Shown here one piece after another: positions 12,169-20,924 of a DNA stretch of 64,000 nt. Source of the DNA: Rhodococcus oryzae (GTDB lineage Bacteria; Actinomycetota; Actinomycetes; Mycobacteriales; Mycobacteriaceae); NCBI RefSeq assembly GCF_005049235.1, contig NZ_SUMD01000007.1, positions 186,001-250,000 on the forward strand. Direction: 5' to 3'. Numbering within the stretch: position 1 is the first letter of the stretch; each line of letters opens with the position of its first letter. The translations under genes were made by a program, and so were the position numbers. Below the pieces are notes generated by a model. The model made no database searches and was not told the origin of the DNA. It saw nothing but the letters and a program-made list of their open reading frames with translations.

Positions 12169-13113
12169 ATGACAGTTATGGAGTTTCGCGACTCCGAGAG
12201 CTCAGCCCGACGCACTTTGCGGTGGGCTCGCGAATGGGGGTGGCTTGCATCCTTGGCCTTCGTGCCCGCGATTCCTGATCGATTCAGCCGGGTATACGAC
12301 GATATTTTCACTGCATCCAACTGGCTTGGTGAGGAATCGCTATTCTTCAACCTGGGCTACTGGAAAGACAATCCCCAAACTTTCGATCAAGCGGGCGCGG
12401 CATTGGCTCGGTTGGTAGCGACCGAAGCGGGCCTTGGGTCCGATGATGTGGTGGTTGACGTCGGCTGCGGATTCGGCGATCAAGATTTTCTCTGGGCGGA
12501 TGAATTCGGGCCGAAACGAATTACAGGCGTAAATATTTCCGCGAAACAGGTCGAGATCGCGACCACACGGGCCGCCGAACTTGGGCTCAGCGATATCGTC
12601 GAGTATATGCACGGGTCCGCAAGCGATCTGCCTCAGTCCGATGCGTCCGCAACGAAAGTGACCGCGCTCGAATCAGCGCTTCACTTTCCGTCGCGTTCAC
12701 GATTCTTCGATGAAGCATTCCGAGTTTTGGCACCTGGCGGCCGGTTGGTGACCGCCGACGTCGTGCCGCTCGCAAATGAGCATGTTTCGGGCAGGTCCAG
12801 CCGGTTACGTCCGCTGGAAAAAATAGTGCACGGCATTTTCACGACTGGCCGCCAGAATCACACCAATGCGGAGGAATACCGCCAAGCGCTCGCAGCAGCC
12901 GGCTTCCAAGATGCGAGAGTCTATTCCATCCGTGATCACGTCTATCCGCAATATGCGGAATATGTCAGCCGTAAGCTCAGGCAGCCGGAGATGAGGCGAA
13001 TTAATCCGTTGATTCGGAGCTTTTACGGCCAAAGAGGAGCCGCGCTTTGGGCCCCTTGGCTTGACTATATCGTCGCTGTTGCGGACAAGCCGTCTGCGGG
13101 AGATGGTCTTTAG
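12169..13113 (+). CDS. SAM-dependent class I methyltransferase
   Basis: 314 residues. The SAM-binding motif I is VDVGCGFGD at about residues 96-104, followed by the acidic-loop region GVNIS and a post-motif APGGRLV. The N-terminal FNLGYW segment is typical of small-molecule methyltransferases found in polyketide and glycopeptide clusters. GAGGGGGG lies 6 nt before the ATG, which fixes the start. It is transcribed divergently from the PKS, so O- or C-methylation of the polyketide product is a reasonable guess, but the substrate is unknown. The gene uses many A/T-ending codons (ATT, AAA, TTT, GAA) compared with the steroid genes, a sign of separate ancestry. A hairpin follows the stop. Confidence 0.82.
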   Translation: MTVMEFRDSESSARRTLRWAREWGWLASLAFVPAIPDRFSRVYDDIFTASNWLGEESLFFNLGYWKDNPQTFDQAGAALARLVATEAGLGSDDVVVDVGCGFGDQDFLWADEFGPKRITGVNISAKQVEIATTRAAELGLSDIVEYMHGSASDLPQSDASATKVTALESALHFPSRSRFFDEAFRVLAPGGRLVTADVVPLANEHVSGRSSRLRPLEKIVHGIFTTGRQNHTNAEEYRQALAAAGFQDARVYSIRDHVYPQYAEYVSRKLRQPEMRRINPLIRSFYGQRGAALWAPWLDYIVAVADKPSAGDGL

Positions 13114-13129
13114 CCTGAATCCTTCTTGC

Positions 13130-13166
13130 ACTGATCCCGCGCCGGCGTAGCCGCCGCGGGATCAGT
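13130..13166 (+). terminator. Rho-independent-type hairpin after the methyltransferase
   Basis: Perfect 12-bp arms (ACTGATCCCGCG at 13130-13141 and its complement at 13155-13166) with a 13-nt loop, followed by GGTTTTCC. It begins 16 nt after the methyltransferase stop. Confidence 0.75.
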
Positions 13167-13169
13167 GGT

Positions 13170-13570
13170 TTTCCGGTTCTGGTCGTGGGGCACAGGCCGG
13201 ACATGGGAGCGATGCAGGGCGTCTCGGATCTCCTGACGAAGTCCGCCATTGTCGTTGCAGGCCAACACATCCCGCAGCATTTCCTTCGCGATCCATGCGG
13301 CGGCGATGTCGCCGTTCGGCGTACGTGACCCGCCCGCCGGATGGCGTCGACCATCTCGTTGGCCTACTTGACCAGGATGGAACCTGTCGACAACCAGTTG
13401 TGCGTGCGACGAAGCCTCACGCACGGCCTTCGCAGGGACCCCGGACATGTCGATTGCGACGTGCGTGATGGCGGCCTTCCATCGCTCGTCGCGCTGACCG
13501 AACCAGTCGGTGACCGCCCCCGAGCCCTCGATCAATCACCGACACGATCCCGATCGGTCACACCAGACCC
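13170..13570 (-). pseudogene. Decayed ISL3-family transposase fragment
   Basis: Pieces of an ISL3-type DDE transposase appear in two frames on the minus strand. One frame reads GAVTDWFGQRDERWKAAITH, then VAIDMSG, KAVREA and LVVDRFH, the conserved block around the catalytic Asp of this family. Right after RFH an extra base shifts the frame. The other frame continues LVK-stop-ANEMVDAIRR, where the amber codon stands where the family usually has Leu. The first frame then resumes with AAWIAKEMLRDVLA, a segment that in intact ISL3 transposases lies well downstream, so a middle block is missing. N- and C-terminal ends are absent and I see no terminal inverted repeats. It is a dead relic marking the junction between the polyketide locus and the mce4 operon. 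Confidence 0.72.
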
Positions 13571-13589
13571 CATCAAGTCGGAAGAGCCT

Positions 13590-14201
13590 TTACACCGGGG
13601 TTAGCCGGCCGGTGAGCCAGCGGTCGCCGTCCTTGTGCATCTCCATCCGCACCCGGCTCCCGGTGGTGGCCGCGTCGGGGGCGTCCGCGCTGGTGGTGAT
13701 CTGGTTCAGGAACAGCAACACGACGGCGTCATCGGGGTCGGCCGAGACGACGGAGCCGCCCTGCACGGTGACCTGCACGGTGAGCTTCTTCTCCTTTGCA
13801 CCAGGCGCGATCACCTCCGCCACCAGCGTGTTGTAGTCCTCCTTGAACGACCCGGTCAGGCCATCCGCAGCCTGGGCGAGCTGGTCGTCAACGGTGTTGT
13901 AGTTGTAGGACAGCATGGCCACCGCCTGCTCACCCGCCGCCGCCACCGCGTCGGTCCGCGCCTGCTCGGTCTTGTTGTCCTGGAGGTGCTGATAGAACAG
14001 CACCCCGACGCCCGCGGCCAGGGCGATGACCAGTGCCGCGGCGACCGCTGCGAGCACGGTGCGCCGCATGCTGTGGGGAGTGTCCGTGGTGATTTCCGAA
14101 CCGGCCGACGCGTCGGTGACCGTTTCGGTCGACTCGACCTCGGCTACCTGCTCGCTCGCCTTGTCCTCGGTGACCTGCTCGGTCGACTTGTCCTCGCTCA
14201 T
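13590..14201 (-). CDS. mas4B: Mce-associated membrane protein (Mas4B/Mam4B type)
   Basis: 203 residues: an acidic, Thr/Ser/Glu-rich N-terminal tail (1-45), one membrane segment at about 47-70 (LAAVAAALVIALAAGVGVLF), then an extracytoplasmic domain with the YNYNTVDDQL pattern common to Mce-associated proteins. These accessory proteins are encoded at the end of mce operons and, in mycobacteria, stabilise or assist the Mce complex. It is the last gene of the mce4 operon and its ATGA start overlaps the mas4A stop by 4 nt. The stop is a TAA next to the IS relic, so the operon ends abruptly there with no obvious hairpin of its own. Confidence 0.85.
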   Translation of the reverse strand: MSEDKSTEQVTEDKASEQVAEVESTETVTDASAGSEITTDTPHSMRRTVLAAVAAALVIALAAGVGVLFYQHLQDNKTEQARTDAVAAAGEQAVAMLSYNYNTVDDQLAQAADGLTGSFKEDYNTLVAEVIAPGAKEKKLTVQVTVQGGSVVSADPDDAVVLLFLNQITTSADAPDAATTGSRVRMEMHKDGDRWLTGRLTPV

Positions 14202-14950
14202 GGCACAAACTCCACCTTCGACGCCGTCATGGTCCCGCCGTCGTCCGTCACCGTCACGCGCATCCGGAAGTCGCGCGGTCCGGACTGGGACTGATCGGGC
14301 GTCGTCACGTTGGCCCGCGCGGCGACCAGCACCTGCGCTTTGTTGCCGTCCTCGCGCTCGAGTCCGGCCTCGATGATCTGGCCCTCGGTGGTGACCGAGG
14401 CCTCCTTCACGACGCTGACGAAGGGATCCTGGCGGCCGTCGAACTCGGCCTTGAAGTCGCCGCTCGCGCCCGCGAGGATGCGCTCGACGTCCTCCTTGGC
14501 GGTCTCCGGACGGATCGTGGTCAGGTTCAGCACGGTCTGCCGGGCGGTCTGCACGTAGGCGTTCCGCTTGGCATCGCGATCGCTGGCCGCATTCTTGTCG
14601 AACAGCAGGACGATCCCAGCCGCGATCAGCGCCAGCACCAGCACGCCTGCCACGATCATCGGCACGGTCGGCCGCCTGCTGGACGCGGTCGCACCATCCG
14701 CCACCGCCTCGGCGTCCACCGACTCGGTGTCCGCCACCGGCTCGGGCTCCGTCGTCTTGGACGTGACCGCCTCCGCAGCGGTCTGCGGCGCACTGTGCTC
14801 GGAGACGGCCGCGGCCGTCTCCGTGGTCGTCACGACCGTCGCCTCGGCCCGGTCTTCAACCGGGGGTCCCGCGCTACGGCTCGCACGCCTGCGGGGAGCC
14901 GGCTTGTTCTGGTTGGTCAGCTCTGCTGACCGGTCATCATCGTCTGCCAT
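14198..14950 (-). CDS. mas4A: Mce-associated membrane protein (Mas4A/Mam4A type)
   Basis: 250 residues with a long, low-complexity cytoplasmic N-terminus (basic PRRRASRS patch near 19-26, then Thr/Ala/Glu-rich), one membrane helix at about 96-116 (MIVAGVLVLALIAAGIVLLF), and a C-terminal extracytoplasmic domain resembling its neighbour Mas4B. It is the first of the two accessory genes after mce4F, as in the M. tuberculosis mce4 operon. The start at 14950 is set by AAGGAG 5 nt upstream, which places the first 34 nt inside the mce4F reading frame. Its exact role in steroid import is not known from sequence. Confidence 0.84.
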   Translation of the reverse strand: MADDDDRSAELTNQNKPAPRRRASRSAGPPVEDRAEATVVTTTETAAAVSEHSAPQTAAEAVTSKTTEPEPVADTESVDAEAVADGATASSRRPTVPMIVAGVLVLALIAAGIVLLFDKNAASDRDAKRNAYVQTARQTVLNLTTIRPETAKEDVERILAGASGDFKAEFDGRQDPFVSVVKEASVTTEGQIIEAGLEREDGNKAQVLVAARANVTTPDQSQSGPRDFRMRVTVTDDGGTMTASKVEFVP

Positions 14951-16329
14951 GTCGACTCCTTTCCGGACGAGCCCCCCGACGCCAATGCCGGCTGGGTATA
15001 CAGCCGGCCATCAGGACCGGTGTACTTGCCCGTCTTCGGGTCGTAGGGCCGCGCCGTCACCGGCGCTTCCACCGACTCGTCATAGGAGCTGGGAACTGTC
15101 GTGTACGAGGGTACATTCGGCGGCTTGATCGGCCCGTTGGGCGGGTTGTTGCCCAACGGGACGTAGCCGGTGCGGCACTCCTCCGGGGTCGGCGCCCGCC
15201 TGCCTGGGAACTCCATGCAGGGGCTGTTCCTGGCGCCGCGCACGGTGCTGGGATCGTCCTGTGCCACCCGGCAGAACAGGCCGGGCGGGGTGTCCGGCGT
15301 GGACACCTCGTTACCCGGTCGCCACTGGTCGGGCGGGAGGAACCCTGTGGTGCACGGCGGTGGATCGTTGACCTCGATGGCGAAGTTCACCAGCGCACCC
15401 TCGTCCCGGGGACCCGAGAGTGCCATCGTCGTCAGCGCGGCGGTGATCGGCGGGTACAGCACCAGGACCTGCTCGATGCTCTTGTTGTAGATCACCCCGA
15501 CCTCACCGACGCTCACCAGGTTCGCGAGCAGCAACGGAAGCGTCGGCTTCAGATCCTGGAACAGCGCGTTGGCCTCCGCCGCGGCACCGGGGCCCTTCTC
15601 GAGAACGGCGCGCAGGTCCGGGTCGCTGGCCCGCAGCTGATCGGAGAACGTCACCAGGTTCTTGGTCCAGGACCGGATCGCGTCGCTGCTGACCACCTGG
15701 GTGTCCAGCAGCGGACCGATCTGGTCGATCAGCTGCAGCGTCGCGTCCGAGTTCGCGTTGGCCTCCTGCACGAACAGCCGCGACGAATCGATGAGCTGCT
15801 GCAGCTCGGGGCCGGTGCCGTTGAACGCCTTGAAGGCCTCGTCGACGACCAGCTTCAGCTGGGTGTTCGACACGCTCTCGACCAGGGTGTTTGCCTGATC
15901 GAGCAGCGCACCGACCTCCTGCGGCACCGAGGACCGGTCCTCGGGTATGACGTCCCCGTCGGACAGGTACGGCTCGGAATCCTCGCGTGGGATCAGGTCC
16001 ACGTACTGTTCGCCGACCGCGGAGACGCTCTTGACCTCCGCGTCCACGTCAGCGGGGATCTTGTACTTGCTGCCGATGGACAGCTTCGCGTCCACGCCGG
16101 ACTCGGTGAGCACCACCTCGTCGACGGTGCCCACATTGGTCCCGCGGTAGGCCACGTTGGCGTGCGGGTACAGGCCGCCGGTGGACGGCAGCTCGACGGT
16201 GACGTCGTACCGACCGATCCCGAACAGGGCGGGGAGTTGGACGTACTGCGTCGCCATCACCGACAACCCGATCACCGTGAGGATCGAGAAGATGACCAGC
16301 TGAACGCGGACGAACTTCGACAGCATCAT
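14917..16329 (-). CDS. mce4F: Mce4F, substrate-binding envelope subunit of the Mce4 steroid importer
   Basis: 470 residues. An N-terminal signal-anchor helix (about 8-28) precedes the Mce/MlaD domain (about 40-120), which contains the family hallmark YRGTNVGTVDEV. A long helical region (about 140-330) and a Pro-rich tail (about 365-470) with PPNGPIKPPNVPSYTTVP follow. Mce proteins A to F are thought to form a channel across the periplasm that delivers lipid to the YrbE permease. Its ATGATG start overlaps the mce4E TGA. It is the sixth and last mce gene before the accessory genes. The order and the steroid neighbourhood identify the operon as mce4 rather than mce1-3. Confidence 0.92.
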   Translation of the reverse strand: MMLSKFVRVQLVIFSILTVIGLSVMATQYVQLPALFGIGRYDVTVELPSTGGLYPHANVAYRGTNVGTVDEVVLTESGVDAKLSIGSKYKIPADVDAEVKSVSAVGEQYVDLIPREDSEPYLSDGDVIPEDRSSVPQEVGALLDQANTLVESVSNTQLKLVVDEAFKAFNGTGPELQQLIDSSRLFVQEANANSDATLQLIDQIGPLLDTQVVSSDAIRSWTKNLVTFSDQLRASDPDLRAVLEKGPGAAAEANALFQDLKPTLPLLLANLVSVGEVGVIYNKSIEQVLVLYPPITAALTTMALSGPRDEGALVNFAIEVNDPPPCTTGFLPPDQWRPGNEVSTPDTPPGLFCRVAQDDPSTVRGARNSPCMEFPGRRAPTPEECRTGYVPLGNNPPNGPIKPPNVPSYTTVPSSYDESVEAPVTARPYDPKTGKYTGPDGRLYTQPALASGGSSGKESTWQTMMTGQQS

Positions 16330-17558
16330 GGCTTGGGCGCTCCTAGCTGCGGAAGGCCGGGGATCTGCGGGAGCTGGATCTGGGGCAGGCCTGGGATCGA
16401 CGGGGCGGGTGTGGGCGCCGCGGCCGGTTTAGCCGGGGGCTTCGGGGAGGGGCTCTGCAGCGGGTTCGTCGACTGCCCGGCCACTCCCGCGGTCGTGCCG
16501 AGCGCGCCCTCGACGCCACCCAGTGTTCCACCCAGACCGGTACCGGTCAGGAAGTTCTTGTCCAGCCTCTTGTTAGTCAGATCGACCGTCATCATCAGGT
16601 TCGCGTAGTCCCCCCGGATCACCTGGTCGAGGTTCTTGAGCGGGAACGGGTAGGTGAGCATGATCGACAGCGACTCGGTGAGCGCGGTGCCCGTACCGGC
16701 GAGCTGGGTGAGCAGCGGCACCAGCGCGTGCAGGTTCGCCTTCAGGTCGTCGCCGCTCTCGTTGATCACCCGGGTGGCCGTGCTGCTGAGGTTGCCCAGC
16801 GCGATCAGGGCATCGGTCAGGTTCTGTCGCTGGCCGACGAGCACCTCGAGCGCGGGTGGGATGCCGTCGAGCGCGGCGGTCAGGGTCGCGGTCTGCTGAT
16901 TCACATTGGTGGACAGCCGGTCCAGGCCCTCCATCGCGGAGATGATCTCGCCGCGCTGACGGTCCAGGCTGCCGACCAGCTGGTCGAGCTGCGGAAGCAG
17001 ATCGCGGATCGAGTCCTCGCGGCCGACCAGGCCCGCATTGAGTTCCCTGGTGATGTCGTTGATCTGGGCCAGCCCGCCGCCGTTGAGGACGACGGAGAGT
17101 GAGGACAACGTCTGCTCGGTGGTCGGGTAGGCGCCCGCGCGTGCCTCCGGGATGACGTCGCCGTCGGAAAGCGTTCCCTCCGGGGCAATCCCGACCGGCG
17201 GAGCCAGCTCCAGGTGCTGTGAGCCGAGCAGGCTGGTCTGGCCGATCTTGGCAGTCGCGTTCGCGGGCAGCACGACGCCCTCGTTCAGCGAGACCGTGAC
17301 CACCGCGTGCCAGTTCTGCACCTCGATGGAATCGACCGTGCCGACCGTGACGTCGTTCACCCGCACCGGCGAGTTCTCCGACAGGGTGGTCACATTCGGC
17401 ATCTCGATCTTCACCGTGTACGCGCCGTCCCCGCTGCCCTCGGTGCCCGGCATGGGCACCGAGTTGAGACCGGTCCATTCACATCCGGTGAGGGCAAGCG
17501 TCAGCCCGAACGCGATCGACCCGATCGCGACCCGGCGGTGGGTGCTGGTGCGTGTCAT
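16326..17558 (-). CDS. mce4E: Mce4E lipoprotein (LprN type)
   Basis: 410 residues when started at MTRTSTHRRV, codon 84 of the open frame. This start gives a proper lipoprotein signal (basic RR, hydrophobic GSIAFGLTLA, lipobox LTGC with Cys26) and overlaps the end of mce4D by 4 nt, as other genes in this operon do. The upstream extension has no coding character of its own. The Mce domain follows at about 45-130 (VRVNDVTVGTVDSI), then helices and a C-terminal Pro/Ala/Gln-rich tail from about 350 on. MceE members are the lipid-anchored subunit of each Mce complex, which fits. The protein should be lipidated at Cys26 and held at the outer face of the membrane. Confidence 0.92.
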   Translation of the reverse strand: MTRTSTHRRVAIGSIAFGLTLALTGCEWTGLNSVPMPGTEGSGDGAYTVKIEMPNVTTLSENSPVRVNDVTVGTVDSIEVQNWHAVVTVSLNEGVVLPANATAKIGQTSLLGSQHLELAPPVGIAPEGTLSDGDVIPEARAGAYPTTEQTLSSLSVVLNGGGLAQINDITRELNAGLVGREDSIRDLLPQLDQLVGSLDRQRGEIISAMEGLDRLSTNVNQQTATLTAALDGIPPALEVLVGQRQNLTDALIALGNLSSTATRVINESGDDLKANLHALVPLLTQLAGTGTALTESLSIMLTYPFPLKNLDQVIRGDYANLMMTVDLTNKRLDKNFLTGTGLGGTLGGVEGALGTTAGVAGQSTNPLQSPSPKPPAKPAAAPTPAPSIPGLPQIQLPQIPGLPQLGAPKP

Positions 17559-18850
17559 CGGCCACCTCCCGGCTTGATCAAGGACTCGAGATCCTTGGGC
17601 ACGTTGATGGTCGGCAAGCCGGCGAGTGGCCCAGCGATCGGCTTCATCGTCGACTTGGCGGCCCGCGCCGGGATCTGGTTCTCCAGGCTCGGAGGGCTGA
17701 AGGTCAACTGGTCGGGGTGCGCCGCGACGCCGGTCGCCGGATTCGTCAGGAACCCGGGGTAGTTCGTCGTAATCGAGTTCAGCACCGGACCCAGGTACTG
17801 CGCGCACAGGTCGGCACTCTTGTCGGAATCGTTCATCTCGAGGCCCTCGATCATGCCGCAGATCATGTTGATGGGATTGTTCGCGTTGCTGGCCGCGATC
17901 ACGCCGGACACTGAACCCAATGCGGGCTGATAGATGTTGTTGAAGTTCGCCAGCGCGTTCGGCGCGATATGCAGCACCTGCTCGATCTCCGGCCGCTTCT
18001 GAGCCAGTACCTGGGTGGCATCCGCAAGCCGTTCCACGGATTCCGTGAGCACTGCCCGGTTGTCGCTGACGAAGCGCTGCACGTCACCCATCGCCACATT
18101 GAGGTCTGCGAGTGCAACGCCGAGCTCGTCGGTGTTGTCCGCGAGCACCGAGGACACCGATGCGAGGTGGCCGCTGAACTGCACGATCTGCTGGTTGCTC
18201 GCGGACAGAGCCGATACGAAGGCCTGCAGGTTACGGATGGTCGAGAACAGGTCGGTGCGACCCTGCGAGAGGGTGTGCATGGTGTCCGAGAGCTCGCGCA
18301 GGGTCTTGTTGATGCTGTCGCCGTTGCCCTCGAGGTTGTCGGCGGCGGTGTCGATGAACCGGCCCAGAGAGCCCTGGTCTGCGCCGCCCTCCGGGCCGAG
18401 CGCGGTGGAGAGCTTGGCCAGCTCCGCCTTGATCTCGTCCCACTCCACCGGAACGGCGGTCCGCTCCACCGGGATCTCGGCGTCGTCGCCCATCGTCGCA
18501 CCGCCGGTGTACACCGGCGTCAGCTGGATGAAGCGAGCGGCCACCAGGCTCGGCGCCACGATGATCGCTTTGGCGTCCGCGGGGATGTCCACGCCCGAAT
18601 CGACGTCCATCTCGACGCGCGCGTTCTCACCCTCGGGGTCGATGCTGGCGATCTTGCCCACCGTCACGCCGAGCACCCGCACGTCGTCGCCCGGGTAGAT
18701 GCCGGTGGTCGTCGGGAAGTACGCGGTGATCCGGTTCTTTCCGAGCCCCGGGAACAGGAACAGGGTGCCCGCCACCAGCGCGGCGATCACCACAGCTGCG
18801 GAAACACCGCGCAGGATCCACTTCTTGCGGTCTGTCATCGGGGCGCTCAT
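17555..18850 (-). CDS. mce4D: Mce4D, envelope subunit of the Mce4 steroid importer
   Basis: 431 residues. A signal-anchor at about 12-32 (LRGVSAAVVIAALVAGTLFL) precedes the Mce domain (about 40-115), which contains DDVRVLGVTVGKIASIDPEG. A long alpha-helical stretch to about 320 and a Pro-rich C-terminus follow. The start overlaps the mce4C stop (ATGA) and the end overlaps mce4E, so the six Mce subunits are translationally chained. No lipobox is visible, consistent with the D position. In cholesterol degraders this subunit works only as part of the complete Mce4 complex. Confidence 0.92.
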   Translation of the reverse strand: MSAPMTDRKKWILRGVSAAVVIAALVAGTLFLFPGLGKNRITAYFPTTTGIYPGDDVRVLGVTVGKIASIDPEGENARVEMDVDSGVDIPADAKAIIVAPSLVAARFIQLTPVYTGGATMGDDAEIPVERTAVPVEWDEIKAELAKLSTALGPEGGADQGSLGRFIDTAADNLEGNGDSINKTLRELSDTMHTLSQGRTDLFSTIRNLQAFVSALSASNQQIVQFSGHLASVSSVLADNTDELGVALADLNVAMGDVQRFVSDNRAVLTESVERLADATQVLAQKRPEIEQVLHIAPNALANFNNIYQPALGSVSGVIAASNANNPINMICGMIEGLEMNDSDKSADLCAQYLGPVLNSITTNYPGFLTNPATGVAAHPDQLTFSPPSLENQIPARAAKSTMKPIAGPLAGLPTINVPKDLESLIKPGGGR

Positions 18851-19902
18851 CGGTTCGGGTCCACGGGCGTGACGGTCAGCGGCGGGAAGTTCTGCAGGTC
18901 AGAGGGCACGTGCTCGGGCCACAGCAGCGAATCGGTGAAGGCCTGGGTCATCTGGCCGACGCTGAAGTTCGCGACATAGGCCATGAAGAACGGTCCGCTG
19001 CCGACGGATTCGCCGAGCGCGGTCGCGTAGGGACCGAGGCCGTCGAGGGCCTTCCCGATGTTGTCCTTGTTCTCCTGCAGCACCGCAACCACCGAGTTCA
19101 GTTTCTCCAGAGTCGGTTTCATCTGTTCCTGGTTGTCCTGCACCAGCCCGCTGAGCTGCCGGGACACCGCGGAGGTGTTCACGATCAGCTCACTGATCGC
19201 GTTCCGTCGGCGGTCGAGCTCGCCGAGCAACTGGTTGCCGTCCACCAGCAGGGCATTGATCTGGTCACTCCTGGTCGCCAGGATCCCCGTCACGCCTTCA
19301 GCCCGATGGAGCAGCTCGCGCAGGCTCTCATCGCGGGAGTTGATGCTCGCGGAGAGCCTGGTGACCCCGTCCAGCGCGGTCCGCAGCTCGGGCGGGGTGT
19401 CCTGGAGCGTGTCCGACATCGCGTTCAGCGAGTTGTTCAGCTGATCGGTGTCGAGGTCGGACACGGTGTTCGACAGGTCACCCAGCGCGTCGTTGAGCGA
19501 GTACGGGGAGTTGGTGCGCTCCACCGGAATCGTCTCGGACTTGCGCAGCGTCCCGCCGCCCGCGGGGGTCACCTTGAGCGACTTGCGACCGAGGATGGTG
19601 TTGGTCTTGACCGCGGCGCTCGTCTCGTCGCCGAGCGCGATCCCGTCCTGGACGGTGAAGGTGACCAGCACCTGCGGGCCATCCAGGTCGATCTTGTCGA
19701 CGGTGCCGACGTTGACGCCCGAGACGGTGACCTCGTCCCCGGTCATCAGTCCGCCCGCATCGGCGAAATGCGCGGTGTACTGGCCGCCGCCGGAGATGAA
19801 GGGCAGCTGGTCGTACTGCATTCCGGCAATCACCAGGGAGCCCGCAACTACCAGGCCGATGATCCCGATCTGAACGGGGTCTCTTTCGCGTGGCTTCGTC
19901 AT
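18847..19902 (-). CDS. mce4C: Mce4C, envelope subunit of the Mce4 steroid importer
   Basis: 351 residues from the ATG at 19902, which sits in an ATGA overlap with the mce4B stop and has GGGAGG 11 nt upstream. A GTG four codons earlier would sit on top of that site and is less likely. One membrane anchor at about 12-32 (IGIIGLVVAGSLVIAGMQY) is followed by the Mce domain with DEVTVSGVNVGTVDKIDLDG at about 56-75, and a long helical region. Third mce gene of the operon. Confidence 0.92.
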   Translation of the reverse strand: MTKPRERDPVQIGIIGLVVAGSLVIAGMQYDQLPFISGGGQYTAHFADAGGLMTGDEVTVSGVNVGTVDKIDLDGPQVLVTFTVQDGIALGDETSAAVKTNTILGRKSLKVTPAGGGTLRKSETIPVERTNSPYSLNDALGDLSNTVSDLDTDQLNNSLNAMSDTLQDTPPELRTALDGVTRLSASINSRDESLRELLHRAEGVTGILATRSDQINALLVDGNQLLGELDRRRNAISELIVNTSAVSRQLSGLVQDNQEQMKPTLEKLNSVVAVLQENKDNIGKALDGLGPYATALGESVGSGPFFMAYVANFSVGQMTQAFTDSLLWPEHVPSDLQNFPPLTVTPVDPNR

Positions 19903-20924
19903 TTGACCGCACACCTCCCTGTCGTCTGCGTCGGAACCGTCGGGAGGCCAACCAGAAGGTCCTTACCATCCGGTCCGGAGAACTTCATCTGCACGCTGCA
20001 CGTGTAGAACTGGAAGAACCCGCCGTAGGCGCCTACTCGGATCAGTTTCTTGTACGCGCCGGGCAGCTCCCCGAGCACCCAGTCGAGGTCGGCTTTGCCC
20101 AGGTCGAGCTGGTTGACGACGCGACCCCCCTCGATGATGGTGGACTGCAGGTCCGGGCGTGCGCCCTGCAACAGCTCGGCGAGATCGCCTGTGGCCGTGG
20201 CGATCTGCGGGATCGCGTTACCAATCGGATCGCTGTCCTTCGCGAGCCCGCTCACCAGCTGCTGGAGTTGGTCGATCGTGGTAGAGAACTGGTCGCCCTT
20301 GTCATTGATGGTGCCGAGCGTGGTGTTCAGGTTGGTGATCACCTCGCCGATCAGCTCGTCCCGGTCGGCAAGGGTCTTGGTGAAGGAGCTGGTGCTGCCG
20401 AGCAGCGAGACCAGCGTGTCGCCCTGGCCCTGGAAGACCTGCAGCAACGCGCCGGAGAGATCGTTGACCTGCTCCGCGTCCAGGCCCTTGAGCAGCGGCT
20501 TGAACCCGCCGAGCAGCAGATCGAGGTCGAGCGCGGGCGAGGTCTGATCCTCCGGGATGGTCCCGCCGTCGTCGAGCTGCTCCATCGAACCGGCGCCCTC
20601 GAGCAGCTCGAGGTACCGGTCACCGACCAGGTTCTCGTAGCGCACGGTGGCCCTGGTGCTCTTGAAGAGCTCGTACTGGCTGTCGACGTTGAAGTCGACC
20701 TCGGCGAGGTTGTCTCCGTCGATGCTCACGCCCTTCACCGAGCCGACCGGCACGCCTGCGATGCGCACCTTGTCACCCGGCTTCACACCAGAAGAATCGG
20801 TGAACTGTGCGGTGAAGGAGTTCGAGGTGCTGAATCGGTACTGGCTGAACACGATCGCCAGGCCGGCGAAGATCAGCGCCATCACCGTGGTGAAGATCAG
20901 CAGTTTGACGGTCGTCGGCCGCAT
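19899..20924 (-). CDS. mce4B: Mce4B, envelope subunit of the Mce4 steroid importer
   Basis: 341 residues. N-terminal anchor at about 6-27 (VKLLIFTTVMALIFAGLAIV), then the Mce domain with DKVRIAGVPVGSVKGVSIDG at about 51-70, then a helical domain with many Leu/Asp/Gln repeats. Its start codon shares one base with the mce4A stop (TGATG). Length and layout are those of other actinobacterial MceB proteins. Confidence 0.92.
   Translation of the reverse strand: MRPTTVKLLIFTTVMALIFAGLAIVFSQYRFSTSNSFTAQFTDSSGVKPGDKVRIAGVPVGSVKGVSIDGDNLAEVDFNVDSQYELFKSTRATVRYENLVGDRYLELLEGAGSMEQLDDGGTIPEDQTSPALDLDLLLGGFKPLLKGLDAEQVNDLSGALLQVFQGQGDTLVSLLGSTSSFTKTLADRDELIGEVITNLNTTLGTINDKGDQFSTTIDQLQQLVSGLAKDSDPIGNAIPQIATATGDLAELLQGARPDLQSTIIEGGRVVNQLDLGKADLDWVLGELPGAYKKLIRVGAYGGFFQFYTCSVQMKFSGPDGKDLLVGLPTVPTQTTGRCAVK

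Noticed and set aside
17559-17807. Long N-terminal extension of Mce4E
   Set aside because: It is the shadow of the mce4D 3' end; the lipoprotein signal with LTGC starts at 17558.
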